Below are positions 1 through 9,326 of a DNA stretch of 64,000 nucleotides, piece by piece. A program made the position numbers and the translations under genes. Each line of letters starts with the position of its first letter. Positions within the stretch are counted from its first letter, which is position 1. Under the pieces are notes generated by a model, which saw nothing but the letters and a program-made list of their open reading frames with translations, did no database searches and was not told the origin of the DNA. The DNA comes from Streptomyces sp. NBC_00440 (lineage in GTDB: Bacteria > Actinomycetota > Actinomycetes > Streptomycetales > Streptomycetaceae), in assembly GCF_036014215.1 (NCBI RefSeq), contig NZ_CP107921.1, positions 3,459,001 to 3,523,000 on the forward strand, in the 5' to 3' direction.

Positions 1-1
1 C

Positions 2-1339
2 ACCGCAATCACCGGCGCGACGGACGCGCCCACGACGGACACCGCGGCGCGGAGTGAGGGGCGGCGGGCCGGTGCGGCCGGGCGCAAGGCGCTGCTGGCC
101 GCCACCGTCGGGGGCGTGGTCGAGTCCTTCGACTGGACGATCTACGCCGTCCTGGCACCGTTCTTCGCCACCCAGCTGTTCCCCGGCGACGATCCGGCGA
201 CCGCCCTGATCGGCGCCTATCTGGGCTTCGCGGTCGGCTTCGTCGTCAGGCCCTTCGGTTCGTACGTCATGGGCCGGATCAGCGATTCGCGCGGGCGCCG
301 CTTCGGGCTGACGCTGAGCATGGCGGTCATCTCGGCGGCGAGCGTGCTGATCGCGATCCTGCCGACGGCCGGCGTGGCCGGGGCAGCGGCGCCGGTGCTG
401 CTGGTACTGCTGCGGCTGGTCCAGGGCGTGTCGATGGGCGGCGAGAACCCGAGTGCCGCCGCCTACGTCACCGAGACCGCGCCTCGCCGGCTGCGCTTCC
501 TCTACAGCTCGATCTCCTACTCCGGTGTCGTCATCGGCAACATCCTGTCCTTCGGTGTCCTGACGCTGCTGCTGACCACTCTCGGCAAGGACGGGGTGAG
601 CGGCGGCGGCTGGCGCATCGGCTTCCTGGTGGCGGCCGGGCTCGGACTGCTGGCCCTGTGGATCCGGCGCAGCGCCGAGGAGAGCGAGGAGTTCGCCGAG
701 CAGGCCGCGGCGGCCGGACCCGGCAGTACGGCGGCCGGGCGCCGCGCCCTGTACCGCGCAAGTGCCCGCAACATCGCCGCCGTCTTCCTGATCAGCGTCG
801 GCGCGACCATCGGCTACTACTTCGGAACGACGTACCTCCCGCAGTACGCCCAGCAGTTGGGCGTCGCATCGGACACCGAGTCGTCGGCGTCGATGCTGCT
901 GCCGCTGCTCCTGCTGATCGCGGCGATGGTCGGCGTCGGCAAGCTCGCCGACCGGCTGGGGCCGCTGCGCACGCTGCGTACGGGCCTGGCGCTGCTGGCC
1001 CTGGCGACGGTGCCGCTGATGGTGGCGCTGGCGCACCGGGCGCTGCCGATGTGGGTGGTCACGATCGTCTATCTGCTGCTGATCGCGGCGCCGATCGGCC
1101 TGACGAACGTGCTGTTCGCGCAGCTGTTCCCGGTGCCGGTGCGGGTGGTGGCGATGGGTGTGCCGTACACGGTGGCCACCGGCCTCTTCGGCGGTACGTT
1201 CCCGCTGCTGGCCCAGGCGATGGGCAGGGCGGGCCACTTGACGATGGTGCCCTGGTGGGCCGCCGGCGCAGCGGCCGTCTCCCTCCTGGGCACACTCCTG
1301 ATCCGCTTCCCGGAGCGCAGCGGCCCCACCACCGGCTGA
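2..1339 (+). CDS. MFS transporter, MHS-like (5' end outside window)
   Basis: This is a multi-pass membrane transporter of the major facilitator superfamily, most like the metabolite:proton symporters. The frame is open from the first bases of the window, so the true start lies upstream; about 445 residues are visible. The N-terminal helix carries GGVVESFDW, the counterpart of the VEWYDF signature seen in MHS proteins, including the paralogue at 30332-31726. The loop after helix 2 reads GRISDSRGRR, the MFS motif A, and helix 4 carries RLVQGVSMGGE. The M20 amidohydrolase starts 67 bases downstream on the same strand, which suggests uptake of an N-acyl or carboxylate substrate followed by its hydrolysis. 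The substrate cannot be read from the sequence. Confidence 0.9.
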   Translation, partial: TAITGATDAPTTDTAARSEGRRAGAAGRKALLAATVGGVVESFDWTIYAVLAPFFATQLFPGDDPATALIGAYLGFAVGFVVRPFGSYVMGRISDSRGRRFGLTLSMAVISAASVLIAILPTAGVAGAAAPVLLVLLRLVQGVSMGGENPSAAAYVTETAPRRLRFLYSSISYSGVVIGNILSFGVLTLLLTTLGKDGVSGGGWRIGFLVAAGLGLLALWIRRSAEESEEFAEQAAAAGPGSTAAGRRALYRASARNIAAVFLISVGATIGYYFGTTYLPQYAQQLGVASDTESSASMLLPLLLLIAAMVGVGKLADRLGPLRTLRTGLALLALATVPLMVALAHRALPMWVVTIVYLLLIAAPIGLTNVLFAQLFPVPVRVVAMGVPYTVATGLFGGTFPLLAQAMGRAGHLTMVPWWAAGAAAVSLLGTLLIRFPERSGPTTG

Positions 1340-1406
1340 CCCCGCCGCGCTTCTCCGTCAACGCATCTCCGTCGCCTCCCCTCCCCTCCCCTCCGAAGGA
1401 GCTTCC

Positions 1407-2609
1407 ATGAACCTGCGTGACGACGCCCGTGCCCTGTCCGACGACCTCGTACGGTTGCGCCGCTCGCTGCACCGCATCCCCGAAGTGGGGCTGGAGCTGC
1501 CCCGTACCCAGGAAGCGGTACTGGCCGAGCTGGACGGTCTGCCCCTTGAAGTGCGGACGGGCGACGGGCTGAGCTCGGTGACTGCGGTGCTGCACGGCGC
1601 GCAGCCGGGCCCGACGGTGCTGCTGCGCGGCGACATGGACGCACTGCCCGTCGCCGAGCGGACCGGTCTGGACTTCGCGGCGGACACCGGCCGGATGCAC
1701 GCCTGCGGCCACGATCTGCACACCACCATGCTCACCGGCGCCGCCAAGCTGCTCAGCGCGCACCGGGACCGGCTGGCGGGCGATGTGCTGTTCATGTTCC
1801 AGCCGGGCGAGGAGGGCTTCGACGGGGCCCGGCACATGCTCGCCGAGGGGCTGCTGGAGACGTCCGGCCGGCGGCCGGACGCGGCGTACGCGATCCATGT
1901 GATGTCGGCGGGGCTGCCGAGCGGCGTCTTCGGCACCCGCGGCGGTCCGGCACTGGCCGCCTCCAATGTGCTGCGGGTGACCGTACGCGGCGAGGGCGGG
2001 CACGGTTCGATGCCGCACCGCGCCAAGGAGCCGGTCCAGGCGGCGTGTTCGATGGTCAGCGCCCTTCAGGTGTGGATCACCCGTACCTTCGACGTCTTCG
2101 ACCCGGTGATCCTCACGGTCGGTTCCTTCCACGCCGGGACCAAGCAGAACGTCATTCCCGACACGGCGGTCTTCGAGGCGACGGTACGAAGCTTCTCGCC
2201 CCAGGCGCAGGCGCGGATCAAGGACGGCTCGGTCGAGGTGTGCCGTGGCATCGCGGCAGCGTTCGGGGTGGGCGTGGACGCGGACTTCGCCGAGCTGTAT
2301 CCGGTGACCGTCAACGACCACGCCGAGGCGGACTTCGTGGCCGATGTGGTGCGTGACGCGCTGGGCGAGGAACGCTATGCGGCGCTGCGGCAGCCGCTGC
2401 ACGGCTCGGAGGACTTCTCCCGGGTGCTGGCCGAGGTCCCCGGCGCGATGCTCACGCTGGGTGCCCCGCCGGCCGGTGCCGACCCGGAACGCAGCGCCAA
2501 CAACCATTCACCGCTCGCCGAGTTCGACGACGCGGTCCTGGCGGACGGTGCCGCGGTGTACGCGGAGCTGGCGGCCCGGCGGCTCGCCCAGGAGCCGGTG
2601 GCAGGCTGA
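1407..2609 (+). CDS. M20 family amidohydrolase (hippurate hydrolase-like)
   Basis: This is a cytosolic zinc-dependent amidohydrolase of the M20D group, which cleaves N-acyl or amide bonds of amino acid conjugates. The 400-residue length is normal. Visible motifs are GDMDALPV near residue 76, ACGHD near 98, the catalytic FQPGEEG near 131-137 and GSEDFS near 333, so the metal and catalytic residues look intact. The ATG follows a good ribosome binding site (GAAGGAG at 1395-1401). It lies just after the transporter at the window start and is probably cotranscribed with it. The exact substrate (hippurate, N-acetyl amino acid, indole conjugate) is not determined. Confidence 0.9.
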   Translation: MNLRDDARALSDDLVRLRRSLHRIPEVGLELPRTQEAVLAELDGLPLEVRTGDGLSSVTAVLHGAQPGPTVLLRGDMDALPVAERTGLDFAADTGRMHACGHDLHTTMLTGAAKLLSAHRDRLAGDVLFMFQPGEEGFDGARHMLAEGLLETSGRRPDAAYAIHVMSAGLPSGVFGTRGGPALAASNVLRVTVRGEGGHGSMPHRAKEPVQAACSMVSALQVWITRTFDVFDPVILTVGSFHAGTKQNVIPDTAVFEATVRSFSPQAQARIKDGSVEVCRGIAAAFGVGVDADFAELYPVTVNDHAEADFVADVVRDALGEERYAALRQPLHGSEDFSRVLAEVPGAMLTLGAPPAGADPERSANNHSPLAEFDDAVLADGAAVYAELAARRLAQEPVAG

Positions 2610-2660
2610 GCGAGGCCGGGGCCTTCCGTTTGGATCCGGCCTGATCACGCCTGATCAGGC

Positions 2661-2700
2661 TGGATCGGGAGGGATCACGCTGGATCGGGAGGGATCAGGC
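2661..2700. repeat. 20-bp tandem direct repeat
   Basis: Two adjacent copies of a unit beginning TGGATCGGGAGGGATCA (2661-2680 and 2681-2700) lie between the convergent amidohydrolase and PAS genes. The second copy contains the stop codon of the PAS gene. Nearby partial copies (CTGATCACGC, CTGATCAGGC) suggest local slippage. No function is evident. Confidence 0.7.
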
Positions 2701-4317
2701 CTGATGACGCCCCAGCGCCCGCGCGAGGTCGATGGCGGAAGCCACCCGTACGGCGACGCTCTCCGCGTACACCGCGTCGGGCCGTTCGAAGGCGAGGCGG
2801 CTCGCTCCGCGCAGGAACGTCACGACCCCCAGCGTCCTCCCCCGGCTCCGCAGCACCGTGCACAGCGCGTGCACGGTGCCCGGCGGCCACTGCCGCTCCG
2901 ACGCCCACGCGGCGGCCGCGTCCCTGGCTGTCCCCTCCGCCGAAGCAGAGGCCGAAGCAGAAGCAGAAGGCGGAGCAGAAGGCGGAGCTGACCGTGGTGC
3001 GGCCGCCGCGCTGGTGCGTACCGCTCCGGTCCTGGCCACCGCCTGGAGCGCCGGATGGCCCGCCCGGTAGCGCACCGGCAGGACGGCACCCGCCACCGGC
3101 AGACACGGCCCGGACGCCCCTCCGGACGGCGTCTCGGCCACCCGTACAAGCCGCTCGGCCGATGCCGGGGAACCGGCGGAACGGGCAAACCCGTCACCAG
3201 ACATGCCACCGGATATGTCAGCTGACAGGTCAGCGGATATGTCGGCGGACACATCGATCAGCGCATGGTCGGCGAACCCGGCCAGGGCGAAGTCCAGATA
3301 CGAAGTCGCCGCCTCCATCGGGTCCTCGCACTCGGCGGCGGCCCGCGATGCGCGGTGCAGCTGGGTGCCCCGGAAGCGGAGCCGGCTGGCCTCCTGCTCG
3401 GCCTGCTTGGCCGCGGTGATGTCGCGGAACAGCCAGCCGACCCCGAGCGGGACCGGCTCCTCCGCAAGCGGTGAGGCCAGCCGCACGAACCCGCTGCGCC
3501 AGCAGCGCCGCCGCTCGCCCTCCGCCGTACGCAGCGTCACCCACATCTCGGCGGGCGCGGAAAGCGCCCCTTCCGCGAGTACGTGCTGGAGCGCGCCCTC
3601 CAGCTCATCGGCGCCCTGCACGATCAGGTCACCCAGCGGGCGCCCGAGCAGCGTGGTGCGCCCCGTCGAAAGCGCCCGCGCGGCATGCGCGTTGACGACG
3701 GTCGGCCGCAGATCGACATCGACCAGGACGACCCCCCAGGACGCGTCGTCGAACATGGCCTCGCTGAGCGCGATCGCCCGTTCCAGATCGATCTGCGCAT
3801 GGACCTCGCTGAACGCGCAGTACACCCCGGCCGGTGTGCCGTCCGGGCCGCGCACCCCGGAGGACTGGGTCCGTACGAGCACCCGCCCGCCGTCCTTGCG
3901 CAGCAGCGCGAACTCGTGGACCTGGCGGCCCGGCCGGTCCATCGCCGCCATCAGCCGTTCCTGCACCTCACCGGCGTCCGCGGCCCGTACCGCCCAGCCC
4001 GCGAAGCCGGTACGCCCGACGGCCTCGTCGGCGGACCAGCCGAGAATCCGCTCGGCCTCGCGGTTCCAGTGCGTGACCACCCCGTCCGCGTCGAACGCGC
4101 AGAGCGCGGCGTCCATCCCGTCCAGCAGCGCCGCCAGCAGATCGGACCCCGCACTGCCCGGGTCACCGGACCCACCGGCGCCGTCGGAACCACCGGCGCC
4201 GTCGGGAGCCCCGCGCGGAGCACCGGGACCAGGAACCCCTCCCGCCCCCGACTCCCCACCGGGCTCGGGCTCATCGGGCCCCAGCGCACTGGCTGCCTCG
4301 ATCCGGGAACCACTCAT
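2695..4317 (-). CDS. PAS-PAS-GAF sensor protein without output domain
   Basis: The protein has a Gly/Pro-rich N-terminal tail (residues 1-58), a first PAS domain (about 60-170, with THWNREAERILGW), a second PAS domain (about 185-310) and a GAF-like C-terminal region (about 325-535). In Streptomyces this order usually continues into a SpoIIE/PP2C phosphatase domain, but here the protein stops straight after the GAF-like part. The GAF region is interrupted by low-complexity insertions: a SADISADLSADIS-type repeat encoded near 3190-3260, and SASASASASAE near 2930-2970. It is transcribed divergently from the kinase gene at 4570, so it may feed a signal into a partner protein. Ligand and partner are unknown. 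Confidence 0.8.
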   Translation of the reverse strand: MSGSRIEAASALGPDEPEPGGESGAGGVPGPGAPRGAPDGAGGSDGAGGSGDPGSAGSDLLAALLDGMDAALCAFDADGVVTHWNREAERILGWSADEAVGRTGFAGWAVRAADAGEVQERLMAAMDRPGRQVHEFALLRKDGGRVLVRTQSSGVRGPDGTPAGVYCAFSEVHAQIDLERAIALSEAMFDDASWGVVLVDVDLRPTVVNAHAARALSTGRTTLLGRPLGDLIVQGADELEGALQHVLAEGALSAPAEMWVTLRTAEGERRRCWRSGFVRLASPLAEEPVPLGVGWLFRDITAAKQAEQEASRLRFRGTQLHRASRAAAECEDPMEAATSYLDFALAGFADHALIDVSADISADLSADISGGMSGDGFARSAGSPASAERLVRVAETPSGGASGPCLPVAGAVLPVRYRAGHPALQAVARTGAVRTSAAAAPRSAPPSAPPSASASASASAEGTARDAAAAWASERQWPPGTVHALCTVLRSRGRTLGVVTFLRGASRLAFERPDAVYAESVAVRVASAIDLARALGRHQA

Positions 4318-4470
4318 CCGGCACCCCCAACAGGACGCGTCCGCCGCATGTACTGCATGTACCGCACGTCAGATCATTCAACGCGAACGTGACGCAGCCC
4401 ACACCCGACTTCCGGAAATAAGTTCCGGCCACGGCAAGTCCATACGGCGTTCTCACGGGTGCCTGACACG

Positions 4471-4499
4471 GGAACCCGCGAACCCCGGAACCCGCGAAC
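4471..4499. repeat. 16-bp period direct repeat in divergent intergenic region
   Basis: GGAACCCGCGAAC occurs at 4471-4483 and again at 4487-4499, between the PAS sensor and the kinase gene. It could be a paired binding site or simple duplication; nothing else in the sequence decides this. Confidence 0.55.
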
Positions 4500-4569
4500 G
4501 GAGAAGGTCATGTGAAAAGGCGTGCGGGGCTGCGGTGGGCTGGGGGAGCATGTCCGGGTGGCTGGATTC

Positions 4570-6894
4570 ATGGAGCTGAAGCCGTCCGATCCGGCGCACA
4601 TCGGGCCGTACACGGTGGTGGCCCGGCTGGGCGCGGGGGGAATGGGCCGGGTCTACCTGGGTCGTTCCCGGGGCGGCCGGACAGTGGCCCTCAAGGTCGT
4701 CCGTGCGGAACTCACCGAGGACCCCGGCTTCCGGCTCCGGTTCGCCCGCGAGGTGGACGCGGCACGCCGGGTGAACGGCCTCTTCACGGCGGGCGTGGTC
4801 GCCGCCGACCCGGAGGGCGACCCGGCGTGGCTGGCGACGGCGTACGTGCCCGGTGTGGCGCTGTCAGCGGCGGTCGCCGAGCACGGGCCGCTGCCGGAGG
4901 GCGCGGTGACCGCCCTGGGCGCGGGGCTGGCCGAGGCGCTGGAGGCCATCCACGCGGCCGGTGTGGTGCACCGGGACCTGAAGCCGTCGAACGTGCTGCT
5001 GGCCGCGGACGGGCCGCGCGTGATCGACTTCGGCATCTCGCTCGCGGCCGAGGCGACCGCGCTCACCGGCACGGGGATGGTCGTGGGCACACCGGGGTTC
5101 ATGTCCCCCGAGCAGCTCACCGGCGCCGCGATCGGGCCGGCCAGTGACGTGTTCTCGCTCGGCGCGGTGCTCGCCTTCGCGGCGGGTGGGCGGGGGCCCT
5201 TCGGTACGGGCGCCGCGCACCCGCTGATGTTCCGCATCGTGCACGAGGCGCCGGACCTCTCCGGAGTTCCGCCGCGGCTGCGCGACGTAGTGGCGGAGTG
5301 CCTGGCCAAAGAGCCGGCCGGACGCCCTTCCGTACCGGAGGTGCTGGAGCGGTTCGCCGCCCTGAACCCCGCTCGGCCGCCGGGCCCGGGGCGGGCGTTC
5401 GAGGCCGACTGGATGCCGGGACCCGTGGCCCGGACGGTTCGGGACCGCGCGCCGGGGGAGCCGGAAGTTCCGGACGGTACGGCCCCGGTGGGTACGGCGT
5501 CAGCGGTGACGAATCCGGCGGTCTCGGAAGCCCCGGACGGTACGGCCCCGGCCCCGGCCCCCGCCGACCCGCTGCCCCGGAACCCCCCGACGCACCCCGC
5601 GACTTCCCTCAGCGACCGGCCCACCGAGACCGCCCCCCGCCTCCAATGCCCGCGCCCCGCTCCCGGACTGCCGCCCGGTCCGCCCGCCGCACCCGGCGCG
5701 GGAGGCGACGCCGACCACCCCGCCGCCGAACCGGCCCCCGGCCCGTCCGCCGACGCCGGCCGCACCACCGCCAACCGCCCCGCCGCGCTCGTCGACGACA
5801 GCCGCACCGTCTCCAGCCCCGGCGCCCCCCTCCCCCGGCGCCGGCTCCTCCTCGGCGTCCTGGGCGCCGCGGCGCTGACCGGCGGCGTCGCCACGGCCGT
5901 CGCGCTGAAGGGCCACGGCTCGTCCGGCAGTCCCGGCGCGGCGCACGGCGCCTCCCCCACCGCCACCAACGCCCGCAGAGCCCTCGCCGTCCTCCGCTGC
6001 GACAGCCCCGTGCACTCCCTCGCGTACGCCCCCCGCGGCGGCACCCTCGCCACGGGTGACGAATACGGCACTGTCCAGCTGTGGGACGTGGCCGCGCGGA
6101 AACGGACCGGCAGCATCACCAACGTCGTCGACGGCTTCGGCGGCGGGCCCATCGGCGGGCTGGCCTTCAGCCCGGACGGCACGCTTCTGGCCACCAGTGG
6201 CGGCAACGGCGCCCGCCTGTGGCACGTGGCCACGCGGAAGACCGCCGCCGTCCTCAGCAGCCTCGGCGACGGCCGCAGCATCGGACCCCTGGCCTTCAGC
6301 CCGGACGGCAAGTCCCTGGTCGCCGGAGAGGACAGGGGCGTGATCCAGTGGTGGCGCGTGCCCGGGGGGAAGCCCGCAGCCACCCTCGCCGACCCCGGCC
6401 GCACCGACGAGGCGATGGTGGCCTTCAGCCCGGACGGCAGGACCCTCGTCACCGCGGACATCAACCGCGCCCGGTGGTGGGACGTGGCCACGAAGAAGAC
6501 CACCGCGGTGATCACCGACCGCAGCAACCCCGTCCTCTACGGGCGGGCGTTCAGCCCCGACCGCCGGCTGTTCGCCAGCGGCGACGTCTTCGGCGTGATC
6601 AAGCTGTGGGACATGGTCACCAAGAAGCAGACCGCCACCCTCGAATCCGACACGAAGATCGTCATGGCCCTGGCGTTCAGCCCGGACGGGAAGACCCTCG
6701 CCAGCGGCAGCTCCGACTCCACGACCCTGCTGTGGGACGTGGCCACGCGGAAGATCTCCGCCCGGCTCACGGGCCACACCGGCGGCGTCTACTGCGCGGA
6801 GTTCAACCCGGACGGGAAGACCCTCGCCACGGGCAGCGCGGACCACACCGTCCGGCTGTGGAACACCGCCGGACGGGGCCAGGCCGTTTCGTAG
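4570..6894 (+). CDS. Serine/threonine protein kinase with WD40 repeats
   Basis: This is a membrane-anchored Hanks-type kinase. The kinase domain occupies about residues 10-275: GAGGMGRVY (21-29), lysine 42, HRDLKPSN (134-141), DFG (153-155) and GTPGFMSPEQ in the activation segment, so it should be active. A Pro/Ala-rich linker leads to one membrane helix (about 427-448, LLLGVLGAAALTGG) and then seven WD40 repeats outside the membrane, each marked by FSPDGK-type and LWDVA-type blades. The ATG at 4570 starts MELKPSDPAHIGPY, typical of the family; in-frame starts at 4522 and 4558 are possible (GGGGGAG at 4542-4548 is well placed for GTG 4558). The WD40 propeller probably senses or scaffolds a ligand. 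Confidence 0.92.
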   Translation: MELKPSDPAHIGPYTVVARLGAGGMGRVYLGRSRGGRTVALKVVRAELTEDPGFRLRFAREVDAARRVNGLFTAGVVAADPEGDPAWLATAYVPGVALSAAVAEHGPLPEGAVTALGAGLAEALEAIHAAGVVHRDLKPSNVLLAADGPRVIDFGISLAAEATALTGTGMVVGTPGFMSPEQLTGAAIGPASDVFSLGAVLAFAAGGRGPFGTGAAHPLMFRIVHEAPDLSGVPPRLRDVVAECLAKEPAGRPSVPEVLERFAALNPARPPGPGRAFEADWMPGPVARTVRDRAPGEPEVPDGTAPVGTASAVTNPAVSEAPDGTAPAPAPADPLPRNPPTHPATSLSDRPTETAPRLQCPRPAPGLPPGPPAAPGAGGDADHPAAEPAPGPSADAGRTTANRPAALVDDSRTVSSPGAPLPRRRLLLGVLGAAALTGGVATAVALKGHGSSGSPGAAHGASPTATNARRALAVLRCDSPVHSLAYAPRGGTLATGDEYGTVQLWDVAARKRTGSITNVVDGFGGGPIGGLAFSPDGTLLATSGGNGARLWHVATRKTAAVLSSLGDGRSIGPLAFSPDGKSLVAGEDRGVIQWWRVPGGKPAATLADPGRTDEAMVAFSPDGRTLVTADINRARWWDVATKKTTAVITDRSNPVLYGRAFSPDRRLFASGDVFGVIKLWDMVTKKQTATLESDTKIVMALAFSPDGKTLASGSSDSTTLLWDVATRKISARLTGHTGGVYCAEFNPDGKTLATGSADHTVRLWNTAGRGQAVS

Positions 6895-6959
6895 GGGGGG
6901 TGAGATCCGGATCGGCCATGAAGCCGTACATGGCGCCGCATATGCGGCCGTTAATTCGG

Positions 6960-6988
6960 TTGATCCGGTCCGGAGGGGCTCCTAAAGT
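6960..6988 (+). promoter_or_regulatory. Predicted sigma-70-type promoter of small transcript
   Basis: TTGATC (6960-6965) and TAAAGT (6983-6988) are separated by 17 bases, a good match to housekeeping streptomycete promoters. Transcription would start near 6995 and enter the 12-codon ORF and hairpins described next. It lies outside any protein gene. Confidence 0.5.
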
Positions 6989-6994
6989 CGGTCG

Positions 6995-7190
6995 CACGCT
7001 AGAAGGGAGGTGTTCCGGAAGTGATTTCTTCTCGGACTTGCGAGGTGGCTGCGGGCTGACGGCCCGTCGTCGCACTCTGTGCAGTGCCGGCAGACCGCCG
7101 GCCGAAATCCCAAGCAGTCACCGACCCGCGGGCTCGCCGGTAAGTCCGGCCGGCTCCTCCGCAAGGAGGAACCAGAGCCCGCGGGTTTCT
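6995..7190 (+). ncRNA. Candidate small structured RNA with leader-type ORF
   Basis: Downstream of the promoter is a Shine-Dalgarno sequence (AAGGGAGG, 7003-7010), a 12-codon ORF from GTG 7021 to TGA 7059 (VISSRTCEVAAG), then a hairpin GCCGGC-agacc-GCCGGC (7086-7102). A 12-bp stem follows: ACCCGCGGGCTC (7124-7135) pairs with GAGCCCGCGGGT (7175-7186). It encloses a TCCTCC-GCAA-GGAGGA hairpin with a GNRA tetraloop (7155-7170). The last stem is followed by TTTCT, like a weak terminator. The next gene downstream points the other way, so this looks like a free-standing small RNA or peptide gene rather than an attenuator. This fills the stretch between the kinase and pdxH. Confidence 0.45.
7021..7059 (+). 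CDS. 12-codon leader-type ORF
   Basis: GTG start ten bases after AAGGGAGG, encoding VISSRTCEVAAG and stopping at TGA. It has a single Cys codon. Its position ahead of stacked hairpins is like a leader peptide, but no regulated gene follows on this strand before the citrate synthase at 8086. Translation is inferred only from the ribosome binding site. Confidence 0.35.
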   Translation: MISSRTCEVAAG

Positions 7191-7235
7191 GCGTGCATAG
7201 ACCCCGGACGCGCCCGCACGTACGCCCTCACGCCC

Positions 7236-7904
7236 TCACGGGCAGAGCCGCTCCACGCGCCACCCGGAGTCCGTCTCGCCGCTCTCCGTACTCACATACC
7301 GCAGCCGGTCGTGCAGCCGGTTCTCGTGGCCCTGCCAGAATTCGGCCGTGTCAGGAGCCACCCGGTAACCACCCCAGTCCTCCGGCACCGGGACCTCGGT
7401 GCCCTCCGGGTAGCGGGCCGCCAACTCCTCGTAACGGCTGGTCAGTTCCTCCCGTGAGGCGATCACCGACGACTGGGCGCTCGCCCACGCGCCGAGCTGT
7501 GAGCCGTGCGGGCGGGTGCGGAAGTACGCCACCGTCTCCTCGCGGGCGATACGGGACGCCGTGCCCGTGACCATGACCTGGCGGGCGATCCGGTGCCAGG
7601 GGAAGAGCAGCGAGACCTGCGGGTTGGCTGCCAGTTCACGGCCCTTGCGGGAGCCGTAGTTGGTGAAGAAGACGAAGCCGTCCGCGTCGAAGTGCTTGAG
7701 CAGCACCGTACGGGCGGAGGGGCCGCCCTGCGGGGTCGCGGTCGAGACGATCACCGCGTTCGGTTCGTGCAGGCCGCCCGCGACGGCGTCCGCGAACCAG
7801 CGGGCGAACTGGTCCATCGGAGCGGCGGCGAGGTCCTCCTCCGCGAGGACGGAGGAACGGTACTGCTCGCGCATCACGGCGGGATTCAGATCAAGGTTCG
7901 GCAC
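7236..7904 (-). CDS. pdxH: Pyridoxamine 5'-phosphate oxidase
   Basis: This is an FMN-dependent cytosolic oxidase that converts pyridoxamine or pyridoxine 5'-phosphate to pyridoxal 5'-phosphate. The 222-residue product has the family landmarks REQYRSS near residue 10, [41 protein letters not shown], and the C-terminal [10 protein letters not shown] and WRVERLCP. The GTG at 7904 was chosen because the protein then starts [14 protein letters not shown], matching other PdxH proteins; an upstream open frame exists but overlaps the divergent citrate synthase. The 181-bp gap to citA should hold both promoters. Its product is the cofactor of several PLP enzymes encoded in this window. Confidence 0.95.
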   Translation of the reverse strand: MPNLDLNPAVMREQYRSSVLAEEDLAAAPMDQFARWFADAVAGGLHEPNAVIVSTATPQGGPSARTVLLKHFDADGFVFFTNYGSRKGRELAANPQVSLLFPWHRIARQVMVTGTASRIAREETVAYFRTRPHGSQLGAWASAQSSVIASREELTSRYEELAARYPEGTEVPVPEDWGGYRVAPDTAEFWQGHENRLHDRLRYVSTESGETDSGWRVERLCP

Positions 7905-8085
7905 GGGACCATCCTGCCGCAAAGGGGCTGTGTGCCGGATGTCACGCTTCCCCGCACCGGCGGGAGCCGTCAGACTCGTGCCTCCGCACCCGGACATGTC
8001 AGCAGACGTGTGACCCGAGCCGAACCGCCATCGAATCGAACCGAGCTGAACCCGTAGGTCGAAACGCATCACGAGGAGCCGCCCG

Positions 8086-9198
8086 ATGTCTGACGCCGCT
8101 GCCGCTTTCGTACCCGGACTCGAAGGAGTCGTCGCATTCGAGACCGAGATCGCCGAACCGGACAAGGAGGGCGGCGCGCTGCGGTACCGCGGCGTCGACA
8201 TCGAGGACCTGGTCGGCCAGGTGTCCTTCGGGAACGTCTGGGGTCTGCTGGTCGACGGCGCGTTCAATCCGGGGCTGCCGCCTGCCGAGCCGTTCCCGAT
8301 CCCGGTGCACTCCGGTGACATCCGGGTCGATGTGCAGTCCGCACTGGCGATGCTCGCGCCCGTCTGGGGCCTGAAACCGCTGCTCGACATCGATGAGCGC
8401 ACCGCGCGCGACGATCTGGCGCGCGCGGCGGTGATGGCCCTCTCGTACGTCGCCCAGTCGGCGCGTGGCCAGGGCAGCCCGATGGTTCCGCAGAGCGAGA
8501 TCGACAAGGCGGATTCGGTCGTCGAGCGCTTCATGATCCGCTGGCGCGGTGAGCCGGACCCCAAGCATGTCAAGGCGGTTGACGCGTACTGGACGTCGGC
8601 GGCCGAGCACGGAATGAACGCCTCCACCTTCACCGCGCGGGTCATCGCGTCGACCGGCGCGGATGTCGCCGCCGCGCTCTCGGGTGCGGTCGGCGCGATG
8701 TCCGGGCCGCTGCACGGCGGTGCGCCGTCGCGGGTCCTCGGGATGATCGAGGAGATCGAGCGGACGGGCGACGCGAGCGCGTACGTGAAGCGGGCGCTGG
8801 ACCAGGGCGAGCGGCTGATGGGTTTCGGCCACCGCGTCTACCGCGCCGAGGACCCGCGGGCCCGGGTCCTGCGCCGTACGGCCAAGGAACTGGCCGCGCC
8901 CCGCTTCGAGGTCGCCGAGGCGCTGGAGAAGGCGGCTCTGGAGGAACTGCACGCCAGGCGCCCCGACCGGGTGCTTGCCACGAACGTGGAGTTCTGGGCG
9001 GCGATCGTGCTGGACTTCGCGGAGGTCCCGGCGCACATGTTCACGTCGATGTTCACGTGCGCCCGCACGGCGGGCTGGAGCGCGCACATCCTGGAGCAGA
9101 AGCGCACGGGGCGGCTGGTGCGGCCTTCGGCGCTGTACGTGGGGCCGGGGACGCGCGACCCCCGCGAGATCGAGGGGTACGACAGCATCACCGGGTGA
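8086..9198 (+). CDS. citA: Citrate synthase (type 2-like)
   Basis: The 370-residue product condenses oxaloacetate and acetyl-CoA, or a related acyl-CoA. Landmarks are YRGVDIEDL at the N-terminus, [12 protein letters not shown] with an active-site His, [14 protein letters not shown] with His near 249, and RPSALYVGP at the C-terminus. At the catalytic Asp position (NVDFYSG in classic enzymes) this protein has NVEFW, with Glu302. The ribosome binding site is GAGGAG at 8071-8076. The gene diverges from pdxH, an arrangement I recall from other Streptomyces. The family is clear; whether Glu302 changes rate or acyl-CoA choice is unknown. Confidence 0.9.
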   Translation: MSDAAAAFVPGLEGVVAFETEIAEPDKEGGALRYRGVDIEDLVGQVSFGNVWGLLVDGAFNPGLPPAEPFPIPVHSGDIRVDVQSALAMLAPVWGLKPLLDIDERTARDDLARAAVMALSYVAQSARGQGSPMVPQSEIDKADSVVERFMIRWRGEPDPKHVKAVDAYWTSAAEHGMNASTFTARVIASTGADVAAALSGAVGAMSGPLHGGAPSRVLGMIEEIERTGDASAYVKRALDQGERLMGFGHRVYRAEDPRARVLRRTAKELAAPRFEVAEALEKAALEELHARRPDRVLATNVEFWAAIVLDFAEVPAHMFTSMFTCARTAGWSAHILEQKRTGRLVRPSALYVGPGTRDPREIEGYDSITG

Positions 9199-9326
9199 GG
9201 GTGGTGGCGCCCTCCCGTGCCGGCGCCCGCAGTTGGCCGGGACAGCGGTAGCCGGGGCGGATCGCGGTGGCTACGGTCGATCGTGGGCAGAGTCCTCCCG
9301 GAGTACGGAGGACCTACGGAGGGCCT

